This document shows positions 35,874-48,391 of a DNA stretch of 64,000 bases, piece after piece. The stretch comes from Casuarina equisetifolia (lineage: Eukaryota > Streptophyta > Magnoliopsida > Fagales > Casuarinaceae): assembly GCA_028551475.1 (NCBI GenBank), contig CM052354.1, positions 21,847,258 to 21,911,257 of the forward strand, in the 5' to 3' direction. Both the position numbers and the translations under genes were made by a program. A model generated the notes under the pieces. It was given only the letters and a program-made list of their open reading frames with translations. It made no database searches and was not told the origin of the DNA. The first letter of the stretch is position 1, and each line of letters opens with the position of its first letter.

Positions 35874-38192
35874 TTAGGCAGCACCAGCTCCCTTGCTCTT
35901 CTTTTTCTGAATCTTCTTATGGTAGAACTCAAACTCTTTGCCTTCCAAGATATATCTGTTGTAAACCATTTCACCAAACAGGTAAGTGCTTGAAGTTGAC
36001 AGGACAAGAAAATTCATAAGGCAACTGAAAGCTCTCATCTAGTGTTGTACAATCACAATCAGATTTTCATACACCTAATTGCATCTAAGTGGGAGGAACA
36101 GCAGTGGGACAGGTGAACTTATATCTGAAACAAAACATTTTAGGGACAGGTGAAGTCCACAAGAATTAAAACATTAATGCAATTGTAATTCTGCAGAAAC
36201 GACCCACATTGATATGACAGCCAGTGGAAATCTCTAAAGGAAATGCCTCACAATACCTCAGTAGAAAGAAAAGAATACATGCATGAAAAAGTCACATACC
36301 CATCGGCACGGCCACACTGGCCAGGCCGTGAAGAGATACAAGCTAGCAGACGACCAGAAGTAAATTCTTCTTCAATATGAGTGTCAAGCTTGCGATCCTG
36401 TTGACGCTTTTCCAACTTCCTCTGCACATGGTTGCTTTTCTTCACATCCTCAGTAGCAGCCGCATCACCCTGCGAACAAGTAATGGGAACCCAATGTCAA
36501 AAGCCTACTAAATATTTTTTTCCCTCTTTTATTCTTCAAAACAGCTCTCATCCAGCTAGAAGGGGAATACTTTGATCATACAAAAGTGGATAGCCAAAAA
36601 CAGATATCGCAGCAAAACCCAAGGTCACATCCTTTTAAAATACTTTACAAGCTTGCCAGAGAAATTATCTATTTCCCTAGAATCCAATATCTGTTTCAAC
36701 TCAAGAGTGTATACTACACTCATCAGACATCAGAAATAGCACAATTCATACTGTACTTCACATAATAAATTACAACCAGAATGAGCATATCAGATTGACA
36801 TGTAGTTTGCTATCGATAGCTTAAACCAGAAAGTAGGGAAAAATAATTCTTCCACTACAGTGACTAAACCAACCATGGAGAATGGTGTACACCCATCATT
36901 AATAAGAAAAGAAAAGAAAAAAACCCAACAAATTATATGAACGAGATACTATGCAGATGCATACAGAGAAGGAGAATATAGCCTACCTCCCCTTCTTTCT
37001 TGGTCGAAGCTGGAGTCTTCTTCTTGCGACCAATGTCAACACCGTAGTGCTGGAGATACCACTGCTTGAAAGGTGCTGCATCAACGTAAACAATAGCACT
37101 CTTCACCAAAGTTTGGGTACGAACCAGCTCGTTGTTGGATGCATTATAGACCACGTCAAGAATACGTGTCTTGCGAGTCACTGCCTCACTTCCCCATGAG
37201 AAGTTTCCAGTGTCAAGCCTCAGTGCACGCCACTTCACATTTCCACCTCGAACCCTAATCCTCCTAACTGTCTTGTTGCTAGACAGCTTTGTGTTTGCAG
37301 GTTGCCTTCCAAGCTCATACCTTAAAAAGAAAAACGCAAAACAAATTTGCATATAGCATGTTAACACCATTACATATGCAAATGTTATTTTTCCTTCAAA
37401 AGGCGAAAAAAACATGGAACCAAATAAAGGACTAGTTGCAAACCAGAAAGTTGTGATTTTTACATTTCGAGTTAATAACACGGTGAAAAAACAACAAACC
37501 ATGCAGTATAGATCAAGATGCAGGCAGTTACAGTAGCATGCGAAAAAAAAAAAAAGAAGACATCTAGTGGACTTTTGTTCAAAAATATGAAACCCATTGA
37601 TCAGGGGAGCATCAAAGTCCCAAAAATCGGACATAGAGGAAGACCTTCAAATACGATAACCATCCACAACCGGAGCAGAAACGAATACAATCCATCCAAA
37701 CAGTACCGTTTCCATGAATCACCGCATACTAGAGAACGAAACAAACAAGAATGAAAACTAATGAAACTTTAAGGACATGCCATTCAGTTTTCTTCGAAGC
37801 CCAACGAAAATAAGAGAAATCCAATATCACAGCTTATCCAAGTACAACAATCAAATTAATTTCTTTTCAATACATAAATAACATAAATCAAAGATTTTCA
37901 TAACATGCTTCCAATTCTTCCCCATTATTTTTCTCCCCTACCAGATAGTACCATAGATGAATAAGAAAAAAGAACCCCAGATAGTTATGGAACTAAAAGG
38001 GTTTTCGGAGTTACTTTCGCTTCTTCCTCCAGGCCTTCTTCTTGCCTCCAGTGGCACGCCTCTTGTGCATGGAATCACGAGAGATACCTACAGATCCAAA
38101 TCACATCTCCAAGTTAGCGTCACAAGACTAAGAACAAATATCAAAAATCGATAGGAGTTTCAAAAAACTAGAGCAAATCGAGACATGCCCAT
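35874..38192 (-). CDS. RPS8: 40S ribosomal protein S8 (five exons)
   Basis: Cytosolic small-subunit ribosomal protein eS8. On the minus strand the exons are 38189-38192 (just ATGG), 38015-38087, 36987-37320, 36300-36469 and 35874-35955, giving 220 residues. The frame is continuous and matches the family throughout: [61 protein letters not shown] and a C-terminal basic [10 protein letters not shown] tail. The first intron must begin GC (GCATGT) rather than GT to join ATGG to the GTATCTCTCG exon; the other introns are GT-AG. Two telo-box motifs lie upstream, as is usual for plant ribosomal protein genes. Confidence 0.93.
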
Positions 38193-38211
38193 CTTGTCCG
38201 ACTGGGAGTTC

Positions 38212-38312
38212 TAGGGTTTCAGTCTCCCACTACCCCCTAATTCTGCAGAAACGCGATGGTCTGAGAAAGAAGTGAAGGTAAAGAGGCGAGCTAGGTTTAT
38301 CTCTAAACCCTA
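38212..38312 (-). promoter_or_regulatory. Two telo-box motifs upstream of RPS8
   Basis: TAGGGTTT at 38212-38219 and AAACCCTA at 38305-38312 lie within 120 bases upstream of the RPS8 start. Telo-boxes are typical promoter or leader elements of plant ribosomal protein and growth genes (family knowledge). Confidence 0.6.
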
Positions 38313-38399
38313 GTTTCCCAAATTACCATATTGGCCTCATTTCCTTCTAGGCTAGAGGGGCAAAGGAAGGAGGCGGCAATTGTTCGTAGAAAAATATTA

Positions 38400-39690
38400 T
38401 ACGACGTTGGATTTCATCGTGTGTAGGCCCTTCAACGGTTGCGATTTAGAGTGCATTGTTGTAGCCGAGGACCAGTCCTTTTTGTTTTGGGCTTCAAAAT
38501 TTGGGCCACAGAAACAGGTTGGCCCAATATATGGAATACATATCATTTTTCATTATAAATCATTTGTAAATGTTAAGATTTTTGTTAAATCATATTAGAA
38601 TTGATATAATTATGCCCAACTGAGAATCCATCATTTTTTTATGTCCATATAATTAATCTATCTTAAAACATGATTTTTTGTTGAATGAAAATTGAACTAA
38701 TTTCGATGCTATTGAACAATTTGTGCTTGAATTTATGTGGTTTTCATAACATTTCTTTTTTCTTGGGAAGTAATGGAAGTAGGACTTCAAAGTAGTTCAC
38801 CGGCCATCTTGTCACTATATTTCTTACCACTTCCATAACTTATTGGTAATAAAATTTAAAAGTTCATTTGGCCTTGTTATTCCCCCATCTAGTCTAGGCT
38901 TAAGAAAAGGCTTAACATGGAGAAAATTTAATGAACCTTTGCAGTAAGCCTGCTTTGTCTTTTGCCAACAGTGCCAAAACTAAAAATAAGGTCTTATTGT
39001 ATGTGTATATATATATAATTCAGTACTCTTTCATTTTAAAGCAATTGTTGATGCAAAGTTAATATCAAGGTTATATTTTTTTCTTGATGAAAATAAAGGA
39101 TTATGTTTCTCTTTAATGAAATAAGCTTCTTGAATCTAAAATCCTTATTTATTTGTAAATTATTAGTTTTGATTTAAAGGCATGCAACATGGTTGAGGCC
39201 TCTTGATTTCAGGTTACATTCAAATATGTAAGTTTGATTGAGATAATCAAGCAATCGTGTACAATTTTTTTTTTCCTTTTTAACAGAGCAGGGGCGTAGA
39301 GATGAAGGATTATCAAGTGAATGATCCAAAAACATGGCCACAAAATGAACCATCATTTGATTATCCTAGAAGGAACATTTCACGTCCAATAATGCCGGTG
39401 GAGGCCCTTTTTCAGAAACAAAAACAGAAGCAGCCCATTAAGGGAGTTGTGGAATCCGTGTCGTGTCGTGTCGTGTCGATGTGAAGATTGGAGGCTGGTG
39501 GATCCCATTCCTTGGTCCTGATCGATTGGTTTTGCTGCAGTTTGTGCAAATGTGAGAGCGCAACTTGTTATTCTGGAACCTTGTATTTGAGTATTCTAAA
39601 GCTGATTATTGCAGTAAATGTCTCTTACCCGCTTCGGAATAGCAGCCTATTCTTGCAAAGTTTCAGCCTTCGGCACATTCGGAGGATTTG
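38400..39690. other. Intergenic, no gene seen
   Basis: AT-rich DNA between RPS8 and the LOG-like gene. A 60-codon open stretch at 39302-39484 resembles nothing I know. A GTGTC pentamer run lies at 39458-39478. Confidence 0.4.
39458..39478 (+). repeat. GTGTC pentanucleotide microsatellite
   Basis: Four GTGTC units plus one base lie about 215 bases upstream of the LOG-like start codon. Confidence 0.8.
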
Positions 39691-39693
39691 ACG

Positions 39694-42362
39694 ATGGGGT
39701 TCTCGATGGTGGGTTCTCTAGGTTCTCAAACCTTGGTGAGAAATTCTCGGCAAAGGAGGTTAAAGTTCCAGTGTTTAAGTGAAAGAGCAACGCAGAACAT
39801 GAAGTTCAAGCTTTCAGAGGCTCGCTTTCGTCCAGCAAAGGTCTCGTTCAGCAAGCGTGAAGCACTTGAATTTGAGGAAAGAACAAGCTCGAATGAGGTA
39901 TAGCTCGGATCTTTTCTAATGTTTTAGCTATAGACAACAAACCTGATTGAGGCTAACACTTGTAATTCGCCCTTCATTTTCTTTTCTGGGAGGTTTTATC
40001 TCAGCTTGTTGATTTTGACTGCGTTTTAATGTAGAACGAGGGGAATTCCGCATCTGTTCGCACAGCACTTATACTGATTGGACTGAAAAATAAGATATTT
40101 AGAAGATCAACGAGTATTGCCTAACATTCCACCAACAGTAGTAGTAAGAATTGGTTCTGTTTGATGTTTAAGGACTAAAGACTCGAGGCCATGACTGGAT
40201 ACCTATATTCACAATCCCGCTGTTCTTGCGAAGATTAATTATTACACATGCTTGCAAAACGAAATCGGTGAGATGTTTTCTTATCAGGAATGTGATTTGG
40301 GTTTAGTATCATAATCGTAGTAAACACAGGCAACAACTTCCTGAAACAGCAGGAAAAAGGAAAGAAAGAAACAAAGAAAGAAACTTGGTGACTTTTTTTG
40401 GGATTAGTTTCACCCTCGTAACTCACAGAGAGAGAGGATATGGCGTTCGTACAGTGTCAGCCATGGCTTATTATGTTGATATCTTTCATGTTCTGGGAAC
40501 AAAAGGTTTAAGGAAGCAGAAGTTATCCCAACTATTGGTTGAGTCTTAGTTTGTCAATTGACATTTTTGATGCAAATTCTGTAGCATGTACCTCTACTTA
40601 GACACTTTTTCAGTGAATGATAGTCGATTGTTGTTGTTAAAGATTTATTGAGAGATCGATCAGACATAAGAAGGAAGTGGCAACCAGAAACAAGTAGCTT
40701 CTTTGTTGATGAAATTGTTCATCCTTTCATCAGAAGAATGGAATACCTTGCCCATTTGGTTGTGAAGGGGACATGCGAGTTCTTTCTTCTCATAAGGGGA
40801 GGGTGCATCGCATTTACTGCTTTTGATTTGTACCAAACTAAGTAGAATCAATCTCTCAACAGATAACTTCCTGTTCCTAGTCTATGACTTCAATCTGCTA
40901 ATATTTCTAGACAAAGCAAATCGCATTTTAATACACAGACAACAAGAGCTTCAAATTTTTCCTCATCTCCACTTAATGCTTGAATTGAAACTAGTTAATG
41001 TCAAAAGCTTGTAGTTCCTACCACTCTGGATGTTTGGAGGTGTAAATTCTATCTGTTTCTGTTCTGTTAGGTGGTAAGGGAAAATCTGATGGAATTCTTG
41101 CCAAACTGATTCTACTTGTGGGGTTTTTCTTTTTTTCTTTTTTTGCTTCTATTGTGCAGTGGGGTGTGGGTTCAGGAACCAAAACTCGACTATGTAATTT
41201 ATTGATCTTGTTGCCAGGATTTGGAACTTCTTATTGGGTGTATCCATTTTCTTTAGTCCATAGCTGTTGTCGCTCCTGCAAAATCATGAATCTTTTCAAT
41301 CTAGACTGCTTTGAAATTTTTATGAATGCTTGAAAAGGCTTACTAGCTAACCATTTTTAATTGTTCGAAAGGTCAAAAAAGAGATAGAAAAATGCTATGA
41401 ACTCATACACCGACTTGGGAGAGGAGTTGTGTATTTGGGTTCTTCAAGGACGGGACCCGGTCATTCACATTACGAACAAGCGCTAGAGTTGGGGAGAGAG
41501 GCAAGTGACTTTACATATTGCTTCCTGCCTTCCATTACACATGCTTGGAGATATTTGTATCTAAACCATGCATGGACTCACATGCATAAAAAATACTGGT
41601 AAGAAATAGCAGCACACAACCCCAGATTGCATCCTGGAAATACAATGTTCTTATTGACTTGAAGTTCCTTTTCTTTTGGGTTCCTCCACCTTCCATAGAA
41701 CAGATTGCAAACCTTTTGGACTGCACTTCATGGTCAGGGGCTGGTCCAGGGCTAATGGATGCCGCTACTAAAGGTGCTTTGCAAGCGGGAAAACCAGTTG
41801 GTGGATTTAAGATTGGTAGAGAAGCTGGCGAATGGACAGCCTCAAATTCTCATCCATATCTTCCTACAGAGACTTATCTTACCTGCAGGTAATATACTGC
41901 CATTGCCACTTTCTTATCAGATTTCAGTGCTCTTCTGCTAAACAAACTGCTTTTAAGTACTGCAGGTTTTTTTCTGCAAGGAAGCATGGATTGGTGGATG
42001 CTGCAGTTAGGAGCCGTAGTTCTGATAGAACCGCTGTTGTTGCTCTCCCTGGAGGCATTGGAACTGTAGATGAGGTGTTTGAGATATTGGCATTGATTCA
42101 ACTGGAACGAATTGGATCAGAGCTTCCTGTTCCATTCCTTGTGATGAACTATGATTCATACTACTCGAAGCTTTTTGACTTTCTTGATGAATGTGAGGAT
42201 TGGGGTACTGTCTCCAAAGGAGAGGTTGCATCACTATGGAAGATTTGCAGCAGTAACTCAGAGGCTTTAGCTTATTTGGCAGAATTCTATAGTCTACCCC
42301 CTAGTCATAAAGGCAGACATGAGACTGCAGTGAAAATTCTACGTGGGTCCGTTTCTTCATAA
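39694..42362 (+). CDS. LOG/'lysine decarboxylase'-fold protein, probably plastid-targeted (four exons)
   Basis: Exons are 39694-39897, 41372-41500, 41704-41888 and 41966-42362, giving 304 residues. Exon 1 codes for a Ser/Arg/Lys-rich, acid-poor leader like a chloroplast transit peptide. The remainder is a Rossmann-like domain of the LOG (TIGR00730-like) superfamily, with YLGSSRTGPG, SGAGPGLMDA (122-131) and LPGGIGTVDE (200-209). LOG enzymes release cytokinins from nucleotide precursors, but the motifs here are variants (SGAGPGLM instead of GGGSVGLM), so substrate is not assigned. The match is to the plant 'putative lysine decarboxylase family' of about 300 residues. Intron 2 starts GCAAGT, a GC-AG intron. 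Intron 1 is 1.5 kb with no gene inside. Confidence 0.87.
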
Positions 42363-43770
42363 CTTTGCAGTTGATGAACTAATTGGCATGAGATTCTTGT
42401 TCAATTGGTTCCATAAGAATATGGAACACTAGTAATCATTTATAAACTTAGGCATGGAAGATTTGATGTTCTTTTGGAATGGCAAAAGTTACGATGAAGA
42501 CATGGTTCATGATCTAGACTAAACGACAATTCATTTAAGTCAGCTAACGGGGAAAATATATATATCTATATATATATAACTTGATGTTTGTCATAGGTCC
42601 AAATTAGGGGTAAGGGTAAGGGTAAGGGTAAGGTATATATATATTTTGTTAATTAAAGTGTCTCTGGAGTTGCCTATAAGAGTTTAGAAAACAATCAAAG
42701 AAAAAGATTCATCAAAGAAACAAAATTCTTTAGAGATTTCTTCCTGTATGAAAAGCTTTCAAATAGAAAGAAGGTTGTTGATTCTAAGCAAATAGAGGAA
42801 GTTTATCTCAAACTGTATAAATTCTTGGTATTTTTTGTTGCTTATTATGCATAAGTTTATTGTATAATTAGTATATTCTCCTCACTAATGAACCCTTTTG
42901 CTAATTAGTGGCTGCGTTGGATTTAAGTCCTTATATATAAGAATATTATATTCGGTAATCCAGGAAAATCAGTTAATAACGTTCTAAAGTTGTCTAAGAC
43001 TAAAGATAAAATTTTTGAATCAAGATATTGCTACGGAAGAATGGAAGAATTTTTGGGACATTGCCAAATACGTGGATTTGATTAAAAAATTTAAACTATT
43101 TTTTTTTTGTTCAAATCAACTGGTGAGAAATAGGGTATTTTTCATTTGAAAAAAGACAGAAATTGAACCACGTAAATAAATTTTATTTTCAATTTCTTTT
43201 TGTCAGCATCATCGAGTTATGTTTGAATTTAAAATCTAATATTGTATTATTTGAAAGTCTTATTTAAGAAGAATGAAACTATTTTTTTAATAACACAAAC
43301 TTAATGACTTTCAAGAGAAAAAAGTCATTTTCTCATACAAAAAGAATATCAAGACATTATTACTTTCAACATTCATCACATATTATCATCTTTCTCCCTT
43401 CAGAGTTAAAATTTTTGCAAACGACTTTGCCACCAGCATCATTTGCAGCACCGCGCAAGCTGATGAGCTGAGGAAGAATCGAAACAAACATCCATTTCTC
43501 CCCTAAAATGTGATACTTCTTCATTGATATGTTAAAGCTGATGAGCTGTTGAAAAATGACTGCCATTGTCGAATGGACACCACAATTGACTTTCAACAAA
43601 AGAGAGGTCTTATAAAATTATTTTTTCTACTTTTGGTGGAATGAACTGTAAGAAAAAAAAACTTTATAGGATATGCATAGATAAATCTAAAACACCTTTG
43701 TATGATTTTGATTTAGCAAACAAACATAAATGATAATCAATAGAAACATACTGCTCTTGCGATCCATTCT
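42363..43770. other. Intergenic, no gene seen
   Basis: AT-rich DNA with simple repeats (AT runs near 42560 and 42635) before the copia element. No coding sequence is supported. Confidence 0.4.
42607..42634 (+). repeat. GGGTAA hexamer run
   Basis: Four to five GGGTAA units followed by an AT microsatellite. The order of bases differs from the plant telomere repeat, so this is a simple repeat rather than a telomere relic. Confidence 0.75.
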
Positions 43771-45340
43771 TGCTGTGTCGTAAACCCAATAATGCGACTT
43801 GGAATTCGAGTTTAAGTGAATATCCTTTATTCTCATAAGAATCACTGGCTCGATGAGAGAACTTAGGGTTTCGTCTCTTTTTAAAAAGCAACGTAATGAA
43901 ACCCTAAGAATAGTACAAATTTATATCATGAGCTAAATGATAAGACCTAGCCTTACCTTATGTGTAACCCAATAGGCCCACTCATCACGGCCCTATTTGG
44001 TTAGCCACGGCCCACATCAGCCAGTTCATATTTAGAACTGTTCGGTGAAATCTAAATGCAAGTGAACATGTCAAACAAGTAATATAATGATAAGAAAGAT
44101 ATCGTCCCACAAAGATTGGTGATTACTAGACCAACTAATTACTAACGGTGAATAACTCCTAGAATTTATCTAGCAAACCAAATTGATGGATAATAGATTA
44201 ACTAACTAAGTCTAAGAAAACTTAATAAAAGAAATATGTTAGAGCATATGACTTCACCATAATTACTAGGTACTAATATTGATTATTTATGCTTGCAAGA
44301 GAGATAATATCTATGTGATGGCGGAATTTCCTAATTTATTTACTATCCTATGTCTAGGTATAGTAAACCTACTTAGTTCATTAATTCACTATATCTCTAT
44401 ATGTGAATTGAAACAAACCAAATGCATTAGGATCTATGAATATTCTCAGTTTACACCAAAAGCCACACAAACAATATGGTATATGTCTATCCATATTTAA
44501 TTTATGGTTACATATTACAAGAAGCAACTGCATGCTATTTCTTGTCGGTCTTTAACATGCAAATCAAGTCATCTAAGTGGTAGTTAATCACCTAAAAGCA
44601 TTAAACTCTGTAATATATAACTTCATATAAATAAAATATCTTGCAAAACATAATAATCATAAGATTCATACCATCATAATTAGGTTACATCTAATAAACT
44701 AAAACATAAAGAAATAATGAGGAAGAATGGTAATAAGAAATAAAGAAGGCATCTTGAATCCAAGAACAAGAAGTCTGTCACCCTTTTTGTCTTCTCTTCA
44801 AGAAAACCTTGAATTCTTGGCCTCACTCTTGAATTGTGCTCAATTTCCTCCTCCTTTCTTCTTTTGCCTCTTCTCTTCTCTTAAATAGGGTTTAGGTTTA
44901 GACCTATCTCCTATCCTAGTAGAATTGGGTTTTAGAGACCTAAAACAATTGGGTTTTGAACTCCTAAATTAATTGAGACTTGAATTCCTAACATGACTGG
45001 GTTTTCTATTTATTTAGAAAACCCAACAACAATAGAAAATCTAATAACAATCATCCAAAGCCCAAGCCCATCTTGACTCTCTTAATCTTGATATTACAAT
45101 TTTGCCATACAATAAGCATCAGGTTCTTCATGTTCATCCATTTTCTCCTTATCTCCTTGTGCTACAAAAACAAGACAAATTCAAATAAATAAGAGAAGTT
45201 CAAATATTTTCTCATAAGCATTGTATTATTTATTACCTAAAAAATAGGTAAAATAACTCTATAAAAATAGAGTTATCAAGAACTCATGGACCAACTTAAT
45301 ATAGCCCACTTAAGTAAGCTTAATAAAAATTAAGCTAACA
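43771..45340 (-). repeat. 3' LTR of copia element 1, interrupted
   Basis: It matches 49933-50257 on both sides of a nested solo LTR at 44039-45278. The interruption lies after TTTAGAAC, at exactly the site that is intact in the right LTR. Confidence 0.85.
44039..45278 (-). mobile_element. Solo LTR, hairpin-ended family (copy 3)
   Basis: 1240 bp, TGATAACTC...ACCGAACA read on the minus strand. A perfect AGAAC target-site duplication flanks it (44034-44038 and 45279-45283). The other LTR of the host element reads TTTAGAACTCATGG at 50189-50202, which is the empty site. The hairpin ATAACTCTAT / ATAGAGTTAT stands at its 5' end. No coding sequence. Confidence 0.92.
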
Positions 45341-45741
45341 TTCTCCCACTTGGATCATATTAAACTGAAATTATGCACATCTTTACATTGATCCAAAAAT
45401 AGTTCTTAACTAGAATCTAACCATATAAGATCTTAAACTCTGAATTACATTAGTAACTATACCTATTAAGTGATATAGCACCAATCATGACCACAAAATT
45501 TTCAATCTTTTAAAACGGATAAATATGGTGATGTGGTAATTATATAACACTTCAACAATATCTGTATGTGTTATTACTGTTGTTGGTCTAATTCTCTCTA
45601 CTTCGATAATAGAAAGTCATCAGAGAATTCACTTTATGGTTCCAATGAACCTTTAACATATCTTGCACTTTATAACTCGAGTTAAACTTTATATGTTACA
45701 AGATGTCCTTATGGCTAACTAATTCTAGTCAATGCTTAAGG
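44694..45741. repeat. Left arm of a 1048-bp inverted repeat
   Basis: The reverse complement of 48840-49887, equal in length and nearly identical where I compared it. It covers half of the solo LTR, the LTR edge, the polypurine tract and the copia 3' non-coding region. Confidence 0.9.
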
Positions 45742-45801
45742 TATACTTTTACCTTAAGTCTTTAAAGAAAAGATTAAAAGCTCCCACTATACAAAAGCAT
45801 C

Positions 45802-46077
45802 TCATGATGCCACTAAGCCCATGCTATTGACATGTCTTTCATAAACACAAGGGCTTAGGCCTTTAGTAAGTGGATCAGCTATCATACCAATTGTACTAAT
45901 CAACTCTATTGAAATTTCACCTTTCTTAACCTTTTCTTTTATGGTTAAGTACTTTATATTTATATGTTTGGACCCTCCTAGATTTTTGTTATTGTTAATA
46001 AATAATACTACAGCTCTATTATCACAGTATAACTTGATTGGTTTATTAACAAAATTAAAGCCTTGTAATTCTCTCAT
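45802..46077 (-). pseudogene. Copia 1 RNase H domain remnant
   Basis: The C-terminal part of copia polyprotein: a [15 protein letters not shown] segment with the CDN catalytic motif, K.HINIKY, then ADPLTKGL, the usual end of copia RNase H. The frame is open only over this part. Confidence 0.8.
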
Positions 46078-47460
46078 GAGGTTTTTTAGCCAAACAGCTT
46101 AAATGGATGCTTCATAGCATGCATGGTAGAAGATGTCATCATTGTCTGTTTTGAGCTTTTCCATGAAATGGCTCCTCTTGCCATCATAAACACATATCAT
46201 AATGTAGATTTCCAATCATTCTTACATCCAACAAAATCTGAATCTGTATACCCAACTAGCTCTAACTCTTTTACATGCTTGTAAGTCATCATACAATCTT
46301 TTGTTCTCTTTAAGTACCTTAAGACTTTCTTAACAGCTACCCAATGCTCTTGTCCAGGATTCGATTGATATCTTGCAAAAAGTCTTGTTATAAAAGCTCT
46401 ATCAGGACATGTACAAACTTAAGCATACATAGTACTACCAAGCGCACTCACATATGGTATATTCTTCATTAAAGCTTTCTTTTCCTCTGTCTCAGGTCAT
46501 TGATCTTTATTCAATTTGTCACTCTTATAGATTGGAACTTTGTCTCCTTTACAATCTTCCATGTTATACCGTTCAAGAATTCGACCTATATATGCTTTTT
46601 GAGAAAGCCCCAATAAACACCAAGAACGGTCCCTTTGAATTTCAATCCCTGAAACATAAGTTGTTTCACCAAGATCCTTTATATCAAATTGAGTTGACAA
46701 TAATTCTTTATTCTCATGAAGTAACGTTTGACTATTACTCACAAGCAAAATGTCATCCACATAAAGGATAAGAAAGATCGGAGTGCTCCCACTGATCTTG
46801 GTGTATATACAACGATCTACTCTATTCTCCACAAAACCACATGAAATGATAAAACTATCAAACTTTATGTACCACTGTTTAGAAGCCTCCTTTAATCCAT
46901 AAATAGACTTCTTAAGTCTACAAACAAGTTTTTATCCTCCTTTCATTTCAAAACCTTCAGGCTGTTTCATATACACTGTTTCATATAGAGTCTCACTCAG
47001 AAAAGCAGTTTTAACATCCATTTGGTGCAATTCCATATCAAAATGAGCTACTAGTGCTATTACGATTATAAAGGAATCTTTTGAAGAAACTGGAGAAAAA
47101 GTTTCATTATAATCTATTCTTTCTTTCTGTGTGAAACCTTTTGCTACTAATCTAGCTTTAAACCTTTCAACTTACCTAGTAGAACTTCTTTTGGTCTTAC
47201 ATACCCATTTACAACCAACAGGTTTACAACCTTCGGGTAACTCAACAAGTTCCCAGACATCATTATGCTTCATCGATTGCATTTCATCTTGCATTGCATC
47301 TAACCACAACTTTGCTTAAGAACTCGATGTTGCTTCTATATACGTTATTGGATCCTTTATAATTCCTATATCATAATCTTGTTCACCCAAATAAACTAAA
47401 TAATCTGAATGAATTGCAGATCTCCTTTCTTTAGTTTACCTTCGAAGTATAGATTCAGGA
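46078..47460 (-). pseudogene. Copia 1 reverse transcriptase remnant
   Basis: The best open part is 46497-46832, with the YVDDILLVSN catalytic box and FDIKDLGE motif. Either side continues with copia reverse-transcriptase-like sequence broken by stops and frameshifts. Confidence 0.8.
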
Positions 47461-48237
47461 TTTTGATTCTATACTTGTTGTTCCATAATTGGATTTGTAA
47501 CTAATGATGAAGGCTCAGAAGTCCTTATAGTTGCTACTATAGGCAATTCTATATCTTGAGTAGGTAAAGAAAATGTCATAGACGTACCTACTTCATTTGC
47601 ATCCTGAATTGGTGGAAGAGTACTACTAATATTTTCCACTACATCAAGCTCCAAAAATTTTGAAGTTTGAGACTCTACAATTCTAGTTCCTCCAGATGGG
47701 TTATAAAAATGATATTCCTTAGAATGATCAGGATAAGAAACAAAATAACATCTTGTAGTCCTTGAATCCAACTTACCTAGAGTTGGATTATATAACCTTA
47801 CTTCTGCAGGACATCCCCAAACTTTTAAATGATTTAAACTTAGTACACAACCAATCCACAATTTAAACGGTGTAAGAGAAACAACTTTCGTAGGTACTCG
47901 ATTGAGTATATAAACAGCTATTTTCAAAGCTTCTTCCCTTAAGAAATTAGGTAAATTTGTTCTACTAACTATACTTCGCACCATATCCATAAGAGTCATG
48001 TTATGTCTTTCAGCTACACCATTTTGTTCAGGACTCCCTGGCATTGTAAATTGAGCAACTATTCCAGAGTCTTATAAATATTGAGCAAATGGGCCTTTAA
48101 GCTGTCCAACATCACCATGTTTGCTATAATATTCTCCTCCTCTATATGATTTAACAACCTTGATTATTTTTCCAACTATTTTTCGACCTCAGTCTTGAAA
48201 ATCTTGAATTTATCAAGAGACTTAGACTTTTCCTTAA
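47461..48237 (-). pseudogene. Copia 1 integrase remnant
   Basis: The motif GSPEQNGVAERHN (part of the integrase catalytic core and its glutamate) and the TPFKLWIG / LKVWGCPAEV region are readable. Coding homology ends near 48237, where the patchwork begins, so the integrase zinc domain is missing. Confidence 0.8.
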
Positions 48238-48391
48238 TCACCTTTCTTAACCTTTTCTTTTATGGTTAAGTACTTTATATTTATATGTTTGGACCCTCCT
48301 AGATTTTTGTTATTGTTAATAAATAATACTACAGCTCTATTATCACAGTATAACTTGATTGGTTTATTAACAAAATCAAAGCCTTGTAATT
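48238..48391 (-). repeat. 154-bp duplicate of copia 1 RNase H region
   Basis: The same orientation and length as 45917-46070, with one mismatch seen (AAAATC against AAAATT). It begins at a shared TCACC and ends at GTAAT. It separates the integrase remnant from the chloroplast fragment. Confidence 0.92.

Noticed and set aside
36600..36760. snoRNA in an RPS8 intron
   Set aside because: A TGATGA-like box is visible on the minus strand but no box D at a suitable distance and no terminal stem.
36933..37634. 233-codon minus-strand protein
   Set aside because: It is RPS8 exon 3 with both flanking introns read through. The spliced frame explains it.
39302..39484. Small gene upstream of the LOG-like gene
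   Set aside because: Low-complexity sequence running into a GTGTC microsatellite; no family recognised.
42607..42634. Interstitial telomere repeat
   Set aside because: The unit is GGGTAA, not TTTAGGG or its complement.
45917..48391. CRISPR-like repeated units
   Set aside because: Just two copies of a 154-bp segment, explained by filler duplication; no spacer array exists.
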